The translations under genes and the position numbers were made by a program. A stretch of DNA of 7,500 nucleotides from Oscillospiraceae bacterium (GTDB taxonomy: Bacteria > Bacillota > Clostridia > Oscillospirales > Ruminococcaceae), in contig DOQG01000053.1 of NCBI GenBank assembly GCA_003512525.1, positions 24,524-32,023 on the forward strand, read 5' to 3'. Under the pieces are notes generated by a model, which saw only the letters and a list, made by a program, of their open reading frames with translations, was not told where the DNA came from and searched no databases. Positions 5,281 to 7,500 of the stretch are shown in pieces; the stretch's first letter is position 1; every line of letters starts with the position of its first letter.

Positions 5281-6243
5281 ATGGAAGAGCGCAAAAATCT
5301 TAAATTACGCTGTAATTCTGAATACAGACGATTATACCAGCCGATGACAGCACAGGAGTATGAAAAACTTGAGTCTGAACTCAAGAACAGCAAAAATACA
5401 ACAGTAGAAATAAAAACATGGGTAAATATTGTTTTATTTGATTATGAAAAACTTGAAATCTGCAAAAAACACAATATTCCCCATGTAGGCTCACGCTTAT
5501 ATGTCTGCAACAGCGAGGAAGCGTTGCTTTGGCTTTGCAAAAAACAATTGGAACGTGAGGATTTAGCATTGGAAATGCGGAAATATCTTATCGGGAAACG
5601 CTACCTTTACGAAAAAATACTCGGTGCACATACAATGTCGGCACGACGTGCCGCAAGCAGCTCAAAGGAAAGCCATAAAATGAACGAGCCGCGCTACGAA
5701 TATTGCGCAATGAAAACGAGAGAGCGTTTAGCGAAGGAATATAATGTGGTTCATATGACGATATGGAAATACAGCATATTCGCCGAAGCACTGGACACAA
5801 TTTACGATATTTCCGAAGAGCTTGCTACTGCTATTATGCGTGGTAACCTAAAAATATCTCAGGAAAATGTAGTAGCAATTTCAAAATTATCCGAAAGGGA
5901 AATACTCAATATGGCTGAACAATTTTTGCGGAAACAAACTGATCGCAAGAGCCTTTCAGATCCACGAAAGCTCTTATCAAAAGCAAATACCGAAAAGTCA
6001 GATGACACCGTTTCGGCGAAGTCGCCATCTATAAAAGATATGCCGCAATATGACCCTGACTCGGAGGCAGCGAGCCTTACGCTTACTATTCCGTCGTGGA
6101 TAAGTTCTATGAACCGTATCAGCAACGCCGGCGATATGAGCAAATTCAGCAAAGGGGCAAAAAACAAGCTCCGAAACGAACTTGATAAACTCGGCGATGC
6201 TATATCGGATATGTATGATATGTTGAAGGAGGAAAAAATATAA
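5281..6243 (+). CDS. ParB-like protein with degenerate N-terminal motif and HTH (orf4)
   Basis: This 320-residue, probably cytoplasmic DNA-binding protein resembles a family of phage- and element-borne ParB/Srx-fold proteins. Visible marks are LEICKKHNIPHVGSRLYVCN (about 58-77), then EEALLWLCKKQLEREDLALEMRKYLIGKRY (about 79-108). In relatives I recall, this region reads roughly as YEICKKHGI, then WIxxNQLGRRN, then LIGKRY. A helix-turn-helix follows at about 147-168 (ERLAKEYNVVHMTIWKYSIF), then IMRGNLKISQENVVAISKLS, typical of ParB-type HTH regions. The usual DGHHR-type motif before the YEIC segment is missing: here it reads IVLFDYEKLEI, so the N-terminal nucleotide or enzymatic site is probably lost. 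A long linker (225-265) precedes a helical C-terminal tail. It starts 2 nt after orf3, with a weak GAGG (5264-5267) 13 nt upstream. A role in partition, regulation or recombination-complex assembly is open. Confidence 0.78.
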   Translation: MEERKNLKLRCNSEYRRLYQPMTAQEYEKLESELKNSKNTTVEIKTWVNIVLFDYEKLEICKKHNIPHVGSRLYVCNSEEALLWLCKKQLEREDLALEMRKYLIGKRYLYEKILGAHTMSARRAASSSKESHKMNEPRYEYCAMKTRERLAKEYNVVHMTIWKYSIFAEALDTIYDISEELATAIMRGNLKISQENVVAISKLSEREILNMAEQFLRKQTDRKSLSDPRKLLSKANTEKSDDTVSAKSPSIKDMPQYDPDSEAASLTLTIPSWISSMNRISNAGDMSKFSKGAKNKLRNELDKLGDAISDMYDMLKEEKI

Positions 6244-7115
6244 TGGAAGAAGCGGATTATAGCAAATTTGTTCCCAATGTACATTTTGAGCAGATACCAA
6301 TAAAGAACCTTGTTGCAAATCAGGAATATCAGCGTAATTTATCGCAAAATCACATTGTGAGAGCGGCAAAAAATTTTGACCTGTATCAGATAAATCCCGT
6401 GAAAGTCAGCAGGAGAAACGGCATAAATTATGTATTTAACGGACAGCACACCATTGAAATAGTTGCCATGGTATCGGAGTCCAGAGATACGCCCGTGTGG
6501 TGTATGGTTTATGATGATATGGATTATAGCGTTGAAGCGGACGTTTTCGCCAATCAACAGAAATATGTAAAAGCGCTGGCGCCATATGAAATATACAAAG
6601 CAAATATTGAAGCAGGCAATGATAAACAGATTATGATAAAATCATTGGTGGAGTCATACGGCTTAACAATAGGACGCACAAAGGGACAAGGGGTTATATG
6701 TGCAGTATCATCTTTGGAATATATTTTCGATACTTGGGGATTTCACGTTCTTGACCGTGCTTTGCGATTATGTATAGGCACTTGGGAGGGTGCGGCAAAT
6801 TCGCTTTCTTCAAATATGCTGAAAGGTATTGCACGACTTATTGTGGCATTTGACGAGAAAATGCGCGATGATATATTCAAGGAAAAGGTCGGAGCTTATT
6901 CCGCAAAGGATATTATCCGCACTGCAAAGGAACGTCGTGCAGGTGCAATAGGATATGCCGAGGCAATGCTTATTGCGTACAACAAGAAAATGAAATATCC
7001 TCTCAGATGGAGCAATCTTTACAGCAATCCCAAAGTCAAAAAAGCTGTAGAAGCTATTGAAATGGATATTATGAGTACGGATGAAGAAGCGGACGATATG
7101 CTGACATTTTTTTGA
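6243..7115 (+). CDS. DUF6551-type ParB/Srx-like protein (orf5)
   Basis: This 290-residue protein has an N-terminal ParB/sulfiredoxin-like domain. ANQEYQRNLSQNHIVRAAKNFD (about 25-46) is followed by NPVKVSRRNGINYVFNGQHT (51-70), with the NGQHT motif at 66-70 in the place of the family's DGQHT/DGQHR. The rest (about 85-290) is mainly helical: VFANQQKYVKALAPYEIYKA (about 101-120), ESYGLTIGR, and the KERRAGAIGYAEAMLIAYNKKMK tail. The layout fits DUF6551 as I remember it. These proteins are common in phages and integrative elements, and their function is not established. A nuclease or CTP-dependent clamp role is possible by fold alone. The ATG overlaps the orf4 stop by 1 nt, with AAGGAGG (6226-6232) 10 nt upstream, so translation is coupled. 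It is the last gene of the operon, ending 55 nt before the CRISPR remnant repeat. Confidence 0.82.
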   Translation: MEEADYSKFVPNVHFEQIPIKNLVANQEYQRNLSQNHIVRAAKNFDLYQINPVKVSRRNGINYVFNGQHTIEIVAMVSESRDTPVWCMVYDDMDYSVEADVFANQQKYVKALAPYEIYKANIEAGNDKQIMIKSLVESYGLTIGRTKGQGVICAVSSLEYIFDTWGFHVLDRALRLCIGTWEGAANSLSSNMLKGIARLIVAFDEKMRDDIFKEKVGAYSAKDIIRTAKERRAGAIGYAEAMLIAYNKKMKYPLRWSNLYSNPKVKKAVEAIEMDIMSTDEEADDMLTFF

Positions 7116-7150
7116 TGACGAAACAGAATAAGAAAATTTTCGTTAGTCAT
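7115..7150 (+). terminator. Weak candidate terminator between orf5 and the CRISPR array
   Basis: ATGAC (7115-7119) with GTCAT (7146-7150) and GAAA (7120-7123) with TTTC (7138-7141) form an interrupted stem with a 4-nt bulge, overlapping the orf5 stop. Only a loosely U-rich stretch follows, with no T-run. If it fails, the operon transcript would read into the array on its antisense strand. Confidence 0.3.
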
Positions 7151-7169
7151 ATGTATTTATTATTCATCT

Positions 7170-7500
7170 CACTATACTCTCAAACAAGCGTAATGCTTCA
7201 TGACCAGTTAGCCTGGGTTTACTACCCTATAAATTTACACTACTCTCAAACTTACCGTGAAATACACATTATTGCCCAGCGGTTTTACTACCCTATAAAT
7301 TTACACTACTCTCAAACAACATACGTTGTCATATTTTCATCATGCACGTTTTACTACCCTATAAATTTACACTATTCTCAAACAACATACGTTGTCATAT
7401 TTTCATCATGCACGTTTTACTACCCTATAAATTTACACTATTCTCAAACGGATGCAGAACAAGTCTTCTGTTCTGTACGGTTTTACTACCCTATAAATTT
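7170..7500 (-). CRISPR. CRISPR array, type II-like repeat, trailer end
   Basis: Four complete 36-bp repeats lie at 7216-7251, 7282-7317, 7348-7383 and 7414-7449, plus the first 21 bases of a fifth at 7480-7500 cut by the window. Spacers are all 30 bp: 7186-7215, 7252-7281, 7318-7347, 7384-7413 and 7450-7479. A worn terminal repeat ends at 7185 and keeps only its right-hand part (about 7170-7185). Read on the minus strand the repeat starts GTTTGAGAG, like type II crRNA repeats whose 5' half pairs with tracrRNA. The terminal repeat is degenerate in what would be its 3' half. Both point to minus-strand transcription, with leader and cas genes to the right. Variants are a G at 7217, and T instead of C in the ACTATTCTC of the repeats at 7348 and 7414. 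No cas gene is in the window, so the type is by repeat likeness only. Confidence 0.95.
7318..7449 (-). repeat. Tandem duplication of a 66-bp spacer-repeat unit
   Basis: Bases 7318-7383 and 7384-7449 are identical: the same 30-bp spacer followed by the same variant repeat (ACTATTCTC form). This is a unit duplication by recombination between repeats, rather than two independent acquisitions. Confidence 0.95.

Noticed and set aside
5859..6369. Minus-strand open frames of 141 and 123 codons opposite orf4/orf5
   Set aside because: They are shadows of the real plus-strand genes, which carry family motifs, ribosome sites and coupled junctions.
7116..7169. Short gap between orf5 and the array as a CRISPR leader
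   Set aside because: The adjoining repeat is the degenerate one and the repeat orientation puts the leader at the other end, so this is the trailer side.
7186..7479. Spacers targeting sequences inside this window
   Set aside because: By eye I found no match of any spacer, in either orientation, to the rest of the window; a real search is needed to be sure.

Overview
The window looks like chromosomal DNA from a spore-forming Clostridia member. The best fit is the Oscillospiraceae/Ruminococcus-Eubacterium siraeum type, though the genus is inferred from gene style only. The evidence is a recognisable SpoIIID sporulation regulator, a sigma-E-type promoter in front of it, strong AGGAGG-type ribosome sites, an AT-leaning base composition, and CCA-encoded tRNA genes.

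Left part (1-1560), core genome. A four-gene tRNA operon on the minus strand (Val-Asp-Phe-Gly in transcription order) has a near-consensus sigma-A promoter with an A-rich upstream element and an intrinsic terminator just after tRNA-Gly. A second, bidirectional terminator lies further on at 110-152. Divergent from the tRNAs, on the plus strand, is a small DUF378 membrane protein, followed by spoIIID with its own sigma-E-like promoter, a leader hairpin and a strong terminator.

Middle part (1560-7115), accessory module. After about 330 bases with no recognisable gene comes a divergent pair: an XRE-family repressor (minus) and a large serine recombinase (plus). They are separated by a 9-bp perfect inverted repeat that overlaps the repressor's -10 box. 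The recombinase begins a tight five-gene operon (rec, orf2, orf3, orf4, orf5), with gene junctions from an 8-nt overlap to a 21-nt gap. The recombinase lacks the usual zinc-ribbon cysteines. Its C-terminal half is a domain that recurs alone in orf2 and, shorter and more diverged, in orf3. Orf4 is a ParB-like/HTH protein with a degenerate N-terminal motif. Orf5 is a second ParB/Srx-fold-like protein of the DUF6551 type with an NGQHT motif. My inference is a repressor-controlled DNA recombination and DNA-binding module, either a mobile element core or a domesticated remnant. Its function is not known to me.

Right end (7170-7500), CRISPR array with 36-bp repeats and 30-bp spacers, cut by the window edge. 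The repeat, read on the minus strand, begins GTTTGAGAG like type II arrays. The array probably runs on the minus strand, with leader and cas genes beyond the right edge and its worn terminal repeat only about 55 bp from the stop of orf5. The accessory operon and the array therefore converge. One spacer-repeat unit is present twice in tandem.
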